A stretch of 24,561 bases of DNA from an uncultured Agathobaculum sp. (GTDB taxonomy: Bacteria; Bacillota; Clostridia; Oscillospirales; Butyricicoccaceae): assembly GCA_934504345.1 (NCBI GenBank), contig CAKSVR010000034.1, forward strand, positions 1-24,561, read 5' to 3'. The notes under the pieces were generated by a model. It made no database searches, was not told the origin of the DNA, and saw only the letters and a list, made by a program, of their open reading frames with translations. The translations under genes were made by a program, and so were the position numbers. Of this stretch, positions 14,312 through 20,883 are shown one piece after another. Positions within the stretch are counted from its first letter, which is position 1; every line of letters begins with the position of its first letter.

Positions 14312-14340
14312 GAAAAAGAGGGAGCGTTCCCACTCCCTCT
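14312..14340 (-). terminator. Terminator of the collagen-like gene
   Basis: Minus strand AGAGGGAG, 8-nt loop, CTCCCTCT, then TTTTCG. It lies 7 nt after the TAA of the collagen-like gene. Confidence 0.85.
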
Positions 14341-14347
14341 CATTCGG

Positions 14348-14872
14348 TTACGGCAGCTCGAGCAGTCCTGCCTCACGCAGATTGTTCAGCAGCTCGTTGA
14401 ACTGCGTTACGATGTCCTCTGTGCCCGTGGCATCCGCCACCGAAGCCGCCGGCTCCGGACTTGGGCCTGTCGGTCCGGTCGGACCTGTCGGGCCGGTCGC
14501 ACCGACTGCGCCCGCTTCTCCGGTTGGGCCTGTCGGGCCTGTCGGGCCGGTCGCGCCGACTGCACCTGCTGCACCGGTCGGGCCTGTCGGGCCGGTCGCA
14601 CCAACTGCACCCGCTTCTCCGGTTGGGCCGGTCGCACCTGCTGCACCGGTTGGGCCCATTGGCCCGATCATGCCCGGCATACCCGGCGGGCCCGGAGGCC
14701 CGGGAATCCCTCTCGGACCCATAGGGCCGCGTTCGCCGCGCGGGCCGCGAGGCCCCGGAGGCCCGGGAGGACCCATCGGACCGGGACGGCCGAGCACTTC
14801 ATCGCACACACGATCCTGCCAGCGGTCGTTCGGGCGTTCCCAGTTGCCGCAGCGTTCCTGATGATCGTTCAT
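14348..14872 (-). CDS. Collagen-like protein with 37 uninterrupted Gly-X-Y triplets
   Basis: A 174-residue protein in three parts: a polar N-terminal head (1-27, two cysteines, no signal peptide), a collagen-like stretch (about 28-138), and a short C-terminal tail (AASVADATGTEDIVTQFNELLNNLREAGLLELP) predicted helical. The collagen part changes character: the first 15 triplets are Pro/Arg/Met-rich (GPP, GPR, GPM), the rest is built from GPT, GAT, GAV and GEA with a repeating unit of about 15-18 residues. BclA-type spore-surface proteins of Bacillus and Clostridioides share the GPT-rich middle, but the usual C-terminal trimerisation domain is missing. The start has GGGAG 7 nt upstream. It follows a glycosyltransferase gene by 45 nt. 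Confidence 0.85.
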   Translation of the reverse strand: MNDHQERCGNWERPNDRWQDRVCDEVLGRPGPMGPPGPPGPRGPRGERGPMGPRGIPGPPGPPGMPGMIGPMGPTGAAGATGPTGEAGAVGATGPTGPTGAAGAVGATGPTGPTGPTGEAGAVGATGPTGPTGPTGPSPEPAASVADATGTEDIVTQFNELLNNLREAGLLELP

Positions 14873-14896
14873 GCCGCATCTCCCTTTCCTGAAATT

Positions 14897-14915
14897 TGCC
14901 GGAGATCTTCCGGCA
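14897..14915 (-). terminator. Small hairpin between glycosyltransferase and collagen-like gene
   Basis: Minus strand TGCCGGA-AGATC-TCCGGCA in the 45-nt gap, followed by AATTTC rather than a U tract. It looks like a weak attenuator or RNA-stability hairpin rather than a full terminator. Confidence 0.4.
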
Positions 14916-14917
14916 GT

Positions 14918-16000
14918 TCAGTCTATGCCGGAGTGTGCGCCGCGGTTCGCGAAATACCGCCGGTTATTCGCCACTGCCGCCGACTGCGGCCGCACCAGCG
15001 CCGCCCGCTCGTTCCATTCCGCCGCACGGATTGGGTCGCCCAGCCTGTCCCAGCACAGGCACAGCCCGAGCGCGGGCGTGTAGGCGCAGACGTTCACATC
15101 CACGAAGCCGCCGTGCGCCGTGTCTGCAACCCGGATGGCGGTTTCGTACCAGAATTTCGCCTGTTTGACCCGGTTATCGTCCAGTTCGAGCGCCGCCAGC
15201 GCGCAGCACGCCGCACTGCGCGGCGTATCCAGCACAAACGAACGGGTCAGTGCCCGCTTGGCGGCCTCGCGCTGCCCGAGCGCGGCCAGCGCCCGCGACA
15301 GGCTCACGCACGCCTCGATGCGGTTCTCAATCCAGCCGTCCGGCATGGAAAGAAATTCCTCGAACGCCTGCGCGGCCTGTTCGTACCGTTTGTGCATCAA
15401 AAGCTCCCGCGCGTAGTAATACTGCCCGCGTGCATCGAGTTTTTCGCCCGTTTGCAGCAGTTTTTCATAGATTTTGAGATTGCGGTCGGAGTACGCGCCC
15501 GGCATCTTGCGGTGCGTGACAGCGGCATCGCCATAGACGATATGGCCGCGCGGCACGATGCACTCATGCACTGCGCCCTGCCAGCGGAAGTCCGCCGACC
15601 TTTTGAGCAGACGCTCGCGACAGCAGAAGAAGGTCGGTCTGCCGCGCTCATCAAAGCCGGTGTGATACGGCAGCATGACAACATCGGCTTTTCCGTCCAG
15701 CCGCGCCTTCAGCGCGAGAAACCGCGCCCTGTCCTCTGGCAGGATGACATCATCCGCATCCAGCCACAGGATGTAGTCCATGTGCGCCTGCTCGAATGAG
15801 AAATTGCGTGCAGCGGAAAAATCATCGCACCATGGAAACTCCGTCACGCGGCCATACCGCGCCGCAATCCCCCGCGTTTCATCGGCTGAGCCCGTATCCG
15901 TTATGCATATCTCATCCGCGATGCCGCGTGCGCTCTCCAGACAACGCTCAAGCACTGCCGCCTCATTTCGCACGATCATGCAAAGACTGACACTCGCCAT
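14918..16000 (-). CDS. Glycosyltransferase family 2 with TPR-like C-terminal region
   Basis: A 360-residue soluble protein. Residues 1-120 are a GT-A family-2 fold: SLCMIVRNEAAVLERCLES, ITDTGSADET, and the metal/nucleotide-sugar motif LDADD (D81, D83). Residues about 125-175 include the WQGAVHE segment common in SunS/waaE-like enzymes. The rest (about 180-345) is helical with repeated alanine-rich units (YYYARELLMHKRYEQAAQAFEEFL, CVSLSRALAALGQREAAKRAL), resembling TPRs. ATG 16000 is preferred: GGAGGGG lies 5 nt upstream, while the upstream in-frame GTG overlaps that site. It is directly upstream of the collagen-like gene on the same strand, so it is a candidate for its glycosylation. Donor sugar unknown. 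Confidence 0.87.
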   Translation of the reverse strand: MASVSLCMIVRNEAAVLERCLESARGIADEICITDTGSADETRGIAARYGRVTEFPWCDDFSAARNFSFEQAHMDYILWLDADDVILPEDRARFLALKARLDGKADVVMLPYHTGFDERGRPTFFCCRERLLKRSADFRWQGAVHECIVPRGHIVYGDAAVTHRKMPGAYSDRNLKIYEKLLQTGEKLDARGQYYYARELLMHKRYEQAAQAFEEFLSMPDGWIENRIEACVSLSRALAALGQREAAKRALTRSFVLDTPRSAACCALAALELDDNRVKQAKFWYETAIRVADTAHGGFVDVNVCAYTPALGLCLCWDRLGDPIRAAEWNERAALVRPQSAAVANNRRYFANRGAHSGID

Positions 16001-16039
16001 AGTATCCCCTCCCACCCAGTCTATGCGGCGAATTTCCGT

Positions 16040-16068
16040 TTGCTATTCTGTACCGATTTTGGTACAAT
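16040..16068 (+). promoter_or_regulatory. selD promoter with an inverted repeat over the -10
   Basis: TTGCTA (16040-16045), 17-nt spacer, TACAAT (16063-16068). TGTACC-N6-GGTACA (16049-16066) overlaps the spacer and -10 and could be a repressor site. GGAGAG lies 8 nt before ATG 16105. Confidence 0.7.
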
Positions 16069-16104
16069 AGAAGCAGCATATCACGGAAATGGAGAGATTT
16101 TTCG

Positions 16105-17142
16105 ATGGAAACCGAAGTAAAGCTGACCAAACTTGCCTCGTGCGCGGGCTGCGGCGCGAAAGTCGGCGCGGGAACGCTCGTACATCTGCTCGAGGGCTTC
16201 CGCACACACACCGACCCGCGGCTCATCGTCGGCTACGACAAGAGCGATGATGCGAGTGTATACGTTCTCGACGAAAACACCGCGCTCGTGCAGACGACCG
16301 ACTTTTTCCCGCCCATCGTGGACGATCCGTTCCTGTATGGGCAGATCGCGGCGGCGAACGCGCTCAGCGATGTGTACGCCATGGGCGGCGAGCCCAAACT
16401 GGCGCTCAATATACTGTGTCTGGCGCAGAATATGGACGATCATGCGGTGCAGGAGATTTTGCGCGGCGGCTACGACAAGGCCTATGAGGCGGGCGCCATC
16501 ATCACCGGCGGACATACCATTCAGGGTGCAGAGCCCATCTACGGACTGGCGGTTTCCGGCTTCGTTCACCCGCAAAAGGTGCTCACCAACAGCGGTGCAC
16601 AGCCCGGTGATGTACTCATCCTCACCAAGCCGCTCGGTGTCGGCGTGCTGACGACTGCCGCCAAGGCTGAACTGGTCGAACAGCCCGTGCTCGACCGCAT
16701 TTATCAGCAGATGGCAACGCTCAACAAGGCCGCCCGCGATGTGATGGTGCAATATCCGGTGCACAGCTGCACCGATGTGACCGGCTTCGCGCTGCTCGGC
16801 CACAGCTTCGAGATGGCGCAGGGCAGCGGCGTTTCCATCCATATCCGCGCGAACGATGTGCCGTATCATCCGGAAGCGTACCCGCTTGCCGAGATGGGCC
16901 TTATTCCCGCCGGTGCGTACCGCAACCGTCAGTACGCCGAGGCAGGCGTATGTGTCAAGGGAAAAATATCCCGCACCATGCAGGATATTTTCTACGACCC
17001 GCAGACCAGCGGCGGCCTGCTATTTGCTCTGCCGGAGAATGAGGCGCAGCGGTGTCTGGAGGAGCTGAAGCGCAGCGTTCCGGCGGCGCAGATCATCGGA
17101 TATGTGACCGAGAAACAGGAGTTTGCGATTTATCTGGAGTGA
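16105..17142 (+). CDS. selD: Selenide, water dikinase (selenophosphate synthase)
   Basis: SelD makes selenophosphate from selenide and ATP. The 345-residue protein has the N-terminal active-site motif as SCAGCGAKVG: C13, C16 and K19, where C16 and K19 appear to align with Cys17 and Lys20 of E. coli SelD. The codon at the Sec-prone position is TGC, so this is a cysteine form. Other family blocks are DFFPPIVDDPFLYGQIAAANALSDVYAMGG, GGHTIQGAEPIYGLAVSG, CTDVTGFALLGH and DPQTSGGLLFAL. No selA, selB or tRNA-Sec is in the window; the neighbours are molybdenum cofactor genes and yqeB, which suggests its selenophosphate feeds a selenium-dependent molybdenum hydroxylase. It has its own promoter and is transcribed toward mogA. 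Confidence 0.95.
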   Translation: METEVKLTKLASCAGCGAKVGAGTLVHLLEGFRTHTDPRLIVGYDKSDDASVYVLDENTALVQTTDFFPPIVDDPFLYGQIAAANALSDVYAMGGEPKLALNILCLAQNMDDHAVQEILRGGYDKAYEAGAIITGGHTIQGAEPIYGLAVSGFVHPQKVLTNSGAQPGDVLILTKPLGVGVLTTAAKAELVEQPVLDRIYQQMATLNKAARDVMVQYPVHSCTDVTGFALLGHSFEMAQGSGVSIHIRANDVPYHPEAYPLAEMGLIPAGAYRNRQYAEAGVCVKGKISRTMQDIFYDPQTSGGLLFALPENEAQRCLEELKRSVPAAQIIGYVTEKQEFAIYLE

Positions 17143-17310
17143 GCGGCAGTCCTTTTCTCGGCACTCTTTACATGGTGCAACCGAGTTGCGAAGCGATACG
17201 CCGTTTCCGGGCTGGGGATTTCGCCGCCGCTGCGGCGGGAACGAGCCGCTACGCGCGGCGGGCGCAAAAAGGGAGGGACACCTACGGTTTCCCTCCCTCT
17301 TTGAACTCCT
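17143..17310 (+). repeat. About 170-bp 3'-flank repeat, copy L (sense to selD)
   Basis: It begins on the base after the selD stop (GCGGCAGTCCTTTTCTCGGC) and runs to TTTGAACTCC. The reverse complement of 17614-17785 matches it throughout by eye, including GATTTCGCCG, CGCGGCGGGCGCAAAAA, GGACACCT and CGGTTTCC. It contains GC palindromes and a terminator-like stem. Frames through it look like spurious Arg/Gly-rich peptides. Confidence 0.8.
17270..17298 (+). terminator. Terminator-like hairpin within repeat copy L
   Basis: AGGGAGGGA, 11-nt loop, TCCCTCCCT, then CTTTG. A perfect 9-bp stem about 130 nt after the selD stop; the U tract is short. Confidence 0.55.
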
Positions 17311-17613
17311 ACCTTTCCCTCGGCAACCTCGCGAACGGGCCTTACGGCCCTACTTCGTAAGTAACTCGCATAAAGGAACGGGTATCGGCTGACGTTTCTC
17401 GCGTTGCTGCGGCGTTATCGCGGCAGATTGCACTGGTTTTGCGTAAATACTGTCGCAGACCGCTAACGGCTTGAGCGCAGCCGAGAGAGGAATGGGCGGC
17501 GTTAAGCCGAGCCTACGAGATGGTAACGGTACTGCCGTTCCTTTTCCGGTCCCGAGCACAAATAGGAACGGCGCAGCCGTTCCGTGCGCCGACTTAGGAA
17601 CAAAGGGAAACGG
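17311..17613. other. Spacer between inverted repeat copies, no gene
   Basis: 303 bp with several palindromes (GGGCC-TTAC-GGCCC near 17337; GGAACGGC-GCA-GCCGTTCC at 17565-17583; AACGG-TACTG-CCGTT near 17524-17540). No transposase, no convincing ribosome site and no conserved reading frame on either strand. Confidence 0.6.
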
Positions 17614-17785
17614 GGAGATTCAAAAGAGGGGTGGAAACCGCAGGTGTCCATCCCTTTTTTGCGCCCGCCGCGCGAGCGGCCCGTTCCCGCCGTCCGCAGA
17701 CGGCGAAATCCCCCGCCCGGCAACGGCGTATTGCTTCGCAACTCGTGTGCATCGCATAAAGATTGCCGAGGAAAAGGCTGCCGCC
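17614..17785 (-). repeat. About 170-bp 3'-flank repeat, copy R (sense to mogA)
   Basis: The reverse complement of copy L, reading on the minus strand from GGCGGCAGCCTTTTCCTCGGCA to TTTTGAATCTCC. It lies about 60 bp after the mogA stop and in the same direction as mogA transcription. The terminator-like stem is kept with changes (GGGATGGA/TCCACCCC). Confidence 0.8.
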
Positions 17786-17823
17786 CAGAAACGGCGTATC
17801 GCTTACGCGCCTCGCGTGCACCG
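17783..17823 (-). repeat. Truncated third copy of the same repeat
   Basis: Minus strand GGTGCACGCGAGGCGCGTAAG followed by CGATACGCCGTTTCTGGGC matches the GGTGCAACCGAGTTGCG / CGATACGCCGTTTCCGGGC part of copy L (about 17174-17212). It abuts the outer end of copy R, as if one copy had inserted into another. Confidence 0.6.
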
Positions 17824-17843
17824 GAAAGCGGCAGCTGCTTTTC

Positions 17844-18359
17844 TTACTCTTTTCCGCCGCGCAGGATATAGATGCCATGCTCGACCGCCTCGAGCACGGC
17901 CTGCAAATTCTCGCACGCGCCCTTGGGACTGCCCGGCAGATTGATGATGAGGCTCGTGCCGCGGATGCCCGCCGCCGCGCGGGACAGGCACGCCTTGGGC
18001 GTAATCTGCATCGAGGCCGCACGCATTGCCTCGGGAATACCGGGCGCCAGCTTTTCGCAGACCGCGATGGTGGCCTCCGGCGTTACGTCGCGCGGCGCAA
18101 AGCCCGTGCCGCCGGTGGTGACGATGAGTGCGGTTTTCTCCTCGTCAGCGGCGCGGATGAGCGCGGTTTCGATGCGCGGCTGCTCGTCCGGTATCACCTC
18201 GACCGCGCCGACGGCGTAGCCGGCCTGCTCGAGCAGCGCCTTAACAGCCGGGCCGCCGGCATCCTCGCGCTCGCCGCGATAGGAGCGGTCGCTGACCGTG
18301 ATAACCTTGGCGGTCAAATGCGGTGCGCCGTGGTCACTGCACCCTGCGGAATGTGCCAT
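17844..18359 (-). CDS. mogA: Molybdenum cofactor biosynthesis protein, MogA/MoaB family
   Basis: MogA-type proteins adenylylate molybdopterin before metal insertion. The 171-residue protein has the MoCF-binding blocks KVITVSDRSYRGEREDAGGP, LIVTTGGTGFAPRDVTPEAT and SLIINLPGSPKGACENL, with a total length close to the single-domain Mog/MoaB family. The start at 18359 (MAHSAGCSDHG) is chosen because GGAGG lies 8 nt before it, at the very end of the preceding gene; the frame is open upstream but antisense-like. It is one base from the stop of the MoeA-like gene and is the last gene of the molybdenum run. MogA and MoaB are hard to tell apart by sequence alone. Confidence 0.88.
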   Translation of the reverse strand: MAHSAGCSDHGAPHLTAKVITVSDRSYRGEREDAGGPAVKALLEQAGYAVGAVEVIPDEQPRIETALIRAADEEKTALIVTTGGTGFAPRDVTPEATIAVCEKLAPGIPEAMRAASMQITPKACLSRAAAGIRGTSLIINLPGSPKGACENLQAVLEAVEHGIYILRGGKE

Positions 18360-18360
18360 C

Positions 18361-19383
18361 TCACACACCTCCGAAGCCGCAGTGCGGGTAAGTGCAGTTC
18401 TCACAGCCCAGGCACAGGCCGCCCTCACCGAGCGTGACAAAATCGCGCTTGGTGAGCCGCACGCCCGCCGCGATGCGCGGCAGCACCAGATCAAAAATGG
18501 TGGCCTTGGCGTACATCACGCAGCCCGGCAGACCCATCACCGGACGGCCGTCCGCATAGTAGCCCAGCAGGAACATCGCGCCGGGCAGCACCGGCGCACC
18601 GTAGGTGACGATGTCCGCGCCGCTGGCCTTGATCGCGCCCGGCGTGGAGTCGTCCGGATCCACGCTCATGCCGCCGGTGCAGAGGATCATATCGACCGGT
18701 CTGGCTCTCATCTGCTCAATGGCGGCGGTGACGTTCTCCATGCCGTCCTCGACCAGAACGTGCTCGGTCACTTTGATGCCCAGTGCGGCGAGCTTTCGCT
18801 CCACGACCGGCGTAAAGCTGTCCGGAATGCGGCCTTTCGCCACCTCGCTGCCCGTGGTGATGACAGCGGCTGTTTTGAGCGTGAACGGGCGCACCTCGAG
18901 GATCGGCGTGCCGCCCGCCGCCTGTTCGGCCTCTTTGAGCCGGTTTTCGTCAATCACCAGCGGGATAACGCGCGTGCCGCACAGCTTGTCGCCCGGATGC
19001 ACAACACCGTTGCCGCGCCGCGTGGCGATCATCAGCTCGTCGATGCTGTTGACCGCATTCAGCCGCGCCGTATCGACCAGAAACACGCCGTCAATGTCCG
19101 CCGAGAGCTCGATCTTGCCCTCTTTGGTGTCGCTTTTACGCATATGGTCGTTCATGCAGAGCGCACACAGGCGTTCCGCCGCATCGTTCTCGTGCAGAAA
19201 ACCCGGCTCCAGCTCCCAGACGAACAGGTTCTCCTTGCCCATCGAGAGCAGCACCGGAATATCCGCCTCGGTGACAACGTGGCCCTTGCGGAAGCGCGGG
19301 CCTTTGCTCACGCCCGGGATGATCTGTGTCATGTCGTGGCACAGAACGTGACCCACGGCCTCCTCCGTCTTGATGCATTTCAT
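18361..19383 (-). CDS. MoeA-like molybdopterin-binding protein with C-terminal cysteine cluster
   Basis: A 340-residue protein. The N-terminus (about 1-165) starts KTEEAVGHVLCHDMTQIIPG, as in MoeA-related proteins, but is shorter than MoeA domains I-II; 170-300 is a MoCF-binding domain (AAVITTGSEV, DMILCTGGMSVDPDDSTPGAI, PVMGLPGCVMYAKATIFD). Domain IV of MoeA is replaced by about 30 residues ending CLGCENCTYPHCGFGGV: C324, C327, C330, C335 (CX2CX2CX4C), suited to bind a metal or Fe-S cluster. Its ATG overlaps the MOSC stop (ATGA). I infer a role in inserting or transferring Mo, possibly for a selenium-dependent enzyme, from its place between the MOSC and mogA genes. It is not a canonical MoeA. 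Confidence 0.82.
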   Translation of the reverse strand: MKCIKTEEAVGHVLCHDMTQIIPGVSKGPRFRKGHVVTEADIPVLLSMGKENLFVWELEPGFLHENDAAERLCALCMNDHMRKSDTKEGKIELSADIDGVFLVDTARLNAVNSIDELMIATRRGNGVVHPGDKLCGTRVIPLVIDENRLKEAEQAAGGTPILEVRPFTLKTAAVITTGSEVAKGRIPDSFTPVVERKLAALGIKVTEHVLVEDGMENVTAAIEQMRARPVDMILCTGGMSVDPDDSTPGAIKASGADIVTYGAPVLPGAMFLLGYYADGRPVMGLPGCVMYAKATIFDLVLPRIAAGVRLTKRDFVTLGEGGLCLGCENCTYPHCGFGGV

Positions 19384-19814
19384 GGCTTTTCCTCCTCTAT
19401 CTCGTCCCCGGGCTGTATCGTGCCGCCCGTCAGCACAACGGCGAAAATGCCATCAGTCGGCATGACACACTTGCCCGTCAACCGGCGTATCTCACAGTCG
19501 TTGTGGCATTCCTTGCCAATTTGAGTGACCTGCAGGCGCGTTTCTCCCACGCGGAGCACCGTCCCGACCGGCAGGTGCTTCAGGTCGATGCCCTCGGTGA
19601 GGATGTTCTCCGCGAAGTCGCCCGCCGCAAGGCGCAGACCGGTCGAGCGCATCTTGTCCACGCTCTCCTGCGCCAGCAGACTGATCTGCCGATGCCAGTT
19701 GCCCGCATGGGCATCGCCCTCGATGCCGTGGTGCTCCCGCACCGTGATGAAATCCACCGGATGTTTCTTTGTGCCTTTTCTCTCGCTGATACAAACAGCT
19801 GTTACTTTTGCCAT
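19380..19814 (-). CDS. MOSC domain protein
   Basis: A stand-alone 144-residue MOSC domain, the fold shared with the C-terminus of Mo-cofactor sulfurase. Visible marks: GIEGDAHAGNWHRQISLLAQESVDKM, AGDFAENILTEGIDLKHLPVGTVLRVGE, and the cysteine region QIGKECHNDCEIRRLTGKCVMP (C103, C107, C116). MOSC proteins bind Mo cofactor and may carry sulfur on the conserved cysteine. It overlaps the MoeA-like gene by 4 bases. AAAGGA lies just before ATG. No clear promoter was found upstream; it may be read from the yqeB promoter through moaA and the repeat at 19840-19928, or have its own start of transcription. In this context selenium rather than sulfur handling is an open possibility. Confidence 0.9.
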   Translation of the reverse strand: MAKVTAVCISERKGTKKHPVDFITVREHHGIEGDAHAGNWHRQISLLAQESVDKMRSTGLRLAAGDFAENILTEGIDLKHLPVGTVLRVGETRLQVTQIGKECHNDCEIRRLTGKCVMPTDGIFAVVLTGGTIQPGDEIEEEKP

Positions 19815-19839
19815 ACGATCCTTTCTTATCTGTTGCAGT

Positions 19840-19928
19840 AATTGAGAATTAAGGTATCGCGCAAAGCGCGATTATTTAATAACGGCACAATGTGCCGCAC
19901 ATTCATTTTCCATTTTCCATTCTCAATT
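19840..19928. repeat. 89-bp palindromic intergenic element between moaA and the MOSC gene
   Basis: The ends are AATTGAGAAT (19840-19849) and its inverse ATTCTCAATT (19919-19928). Inside are two hairpins, ATCGCGC-AAA-GCGCGAT (19856-19872) and CGGCACA-A-TGTGCCG (19883-19897), then repeated ATTTTCC. It abuts the moaA stop. The plan (two hairpins inside inverted ends) is like the 84-bp elements but the sequence differs. Confidence 0.75.
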
Positions 19929-19934
19929 TTCCAT

Positions 19935-20879
19935 TTATCCGCCGATGCGGCTCATGCCGCGCCGACTCTCACTTTTTCCCTGCTCCATGTGGTGACTGAC
20001 CGGCTTGCCGAACATTCCCGCGCACAGAGCGCGCTCGAGCGCCGCGCCGTGCAGACCGCGCAAGGCAATCTCCTGCGCCGAGTGCAGACACGGCTTGAGC
20101 TTTCCGTCCGCCGTGACACGGATACGGTCGCAGTCCGCGCAAAAACGGTGGCTCATCGGGCGTATCAGCCCGATCTTTCCTTTCCAGCCGGGCATTTCGT
20201 ACCGCTCGGCAACGCCGTCCGACGGCACGCGCCGCAGCTCCGGCAGGGCTTTCAGCACCGCGTCCGCCGGGAGAAATCGCTCACGCGGCCAGTCCGCGCA
20301 TTCCCCGATAGGCATGAGCTCAATGAACCGCACCTCGTATCTTCCATCCTCCGCCAGCGCGGCCAGCGCCGGGATTTCGTCCTCGTTTATACCGCCGAGC
20401 AGTACGGCGTTGAGCTTCGTGCCGCGAAAACCGGCCTCCCACGCGGCCTGCATCCCGGCCATCGTGTCCGCGAGAGCGCCGCCGCGTGTCAGCGCCGCGA
20501 ATCTGTCCGCATCCAGCGTATCGAGGCTGATATTCAGCCGGTCAACGCCCGCCTGCTTGAGCTCTTCGGCATACTGCGGCAGCAGCGCGGCATTGGTCGT
20601 CATGGTGAGCTCGCGCAGACCATCTATCGCGCGCAGACGGCGGCACAGCGCCGCAAGGCCGCGCCGCACGAGCGGCTCCCCGCCGGTCAGGCGCACCTTG
20701 TCCACGCCGAGCGACACCGCCGCCCGCACGATTTCCTCCAGCTCCTCGAACGACAGCATCTCGCTGTGCGCCCGCTTGCACACACCCTCTGCGGGCATAC
20801 AGTAGCGGCAGCGGAAATTGCATAAATCCGTAACCGAAAGCCGCAGATAGCGAATATTTCTTCCTTGATTATCCCGCAT
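19935..20879 (-). CDS. moaA: GTP 3',8-cyclase (molybdenum cofactor step 1, radical SAM)
   Basis: MoaA converts GTP to 3',8-cyclo-7,8-dihydro-GTP in the cytoplasm, the first molybdopterin step. The 314-residue protein has the radical-SAM cluster motif CNFRCRYC (C20, C24, C27), LTGGEPLVR, NISLDTLDADRF, the C-terminal cluster cysteines C247, C250 and C264 (HRFCADCDRIR...KPCLHS), and the terminal RIGG, the conserved GG end needed for catalysis. It starts 4 nt after the modC stop with GGAG 7 nt upstream, so it is co-transcribed with the molybdate transporter. moaC and moaE, its partners in the next steps, are not in the window. Confidence 0.95.
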   Translation of the reverse strand: MRDNQGRNIRYLRLSVTDLCNFRCRYCMPAEGVCKRAHSEMLSFEELEEIVRAAVSLGVDKVRLTGGEPLVRRGLAALCRRLRAIDGLRELTMTTNAALLPQYAEELKQAGVDRLNISLDTLDADRFAALTRGGALADTMAGMQAAWEAGFRGTKLNAVLLGGINEDEIPALAALAEDGRYEVRFIELMPIGECADWPRERFLPADAVLKALPELRRVPSDGVAERYEMPGWKGKIGLIRPMSHRFCADCDRIRVTADGKLKPCLHSAQEIALRGLHGAALERALCAGMFGKPVSHHMEQGKSESRRGMSRIGG

Positions 20880-20883
20880 TTTC

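Noticed and set aside
13955..15799. A 614-residue plus-strand frame across the zinc-ribbon, collagen-like and glycosyltransferase genes
   Set aside because: Antisense to three genes; the Cys/Arg/Thr-rich repeats in the middle are the complement of the Gly-X-Y codons.
16001..16030. A sporulation sigma (CATA-N3-T) promoter for the glycosyltransferase-collagen pair
   Set aside because: CATAGACT lies only 17 nt before the ATG, so the transcript would start within or after the ribosome site.
16105..16170. Selenocysteine in SelD
   Set aside because: The active-site codons are TGC, the frame has no internal TGA, and no SECIS-like hairpin is needed.
17143..17785. An insertion sequence with 170-bp inverted ends
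   Set aside because: The 303-bp interior encodes no transposase and the ends start at gene stops; independent repeat copies in opposite directions fit better.
17594..18022. A minus-strand frame reading through repeat copy R
   Set aside because: It overlaps mogA in another frame and the rest is translated repeat; similar Arg/Gly-rich peptides come from copy L, so it is a repeat artefact.
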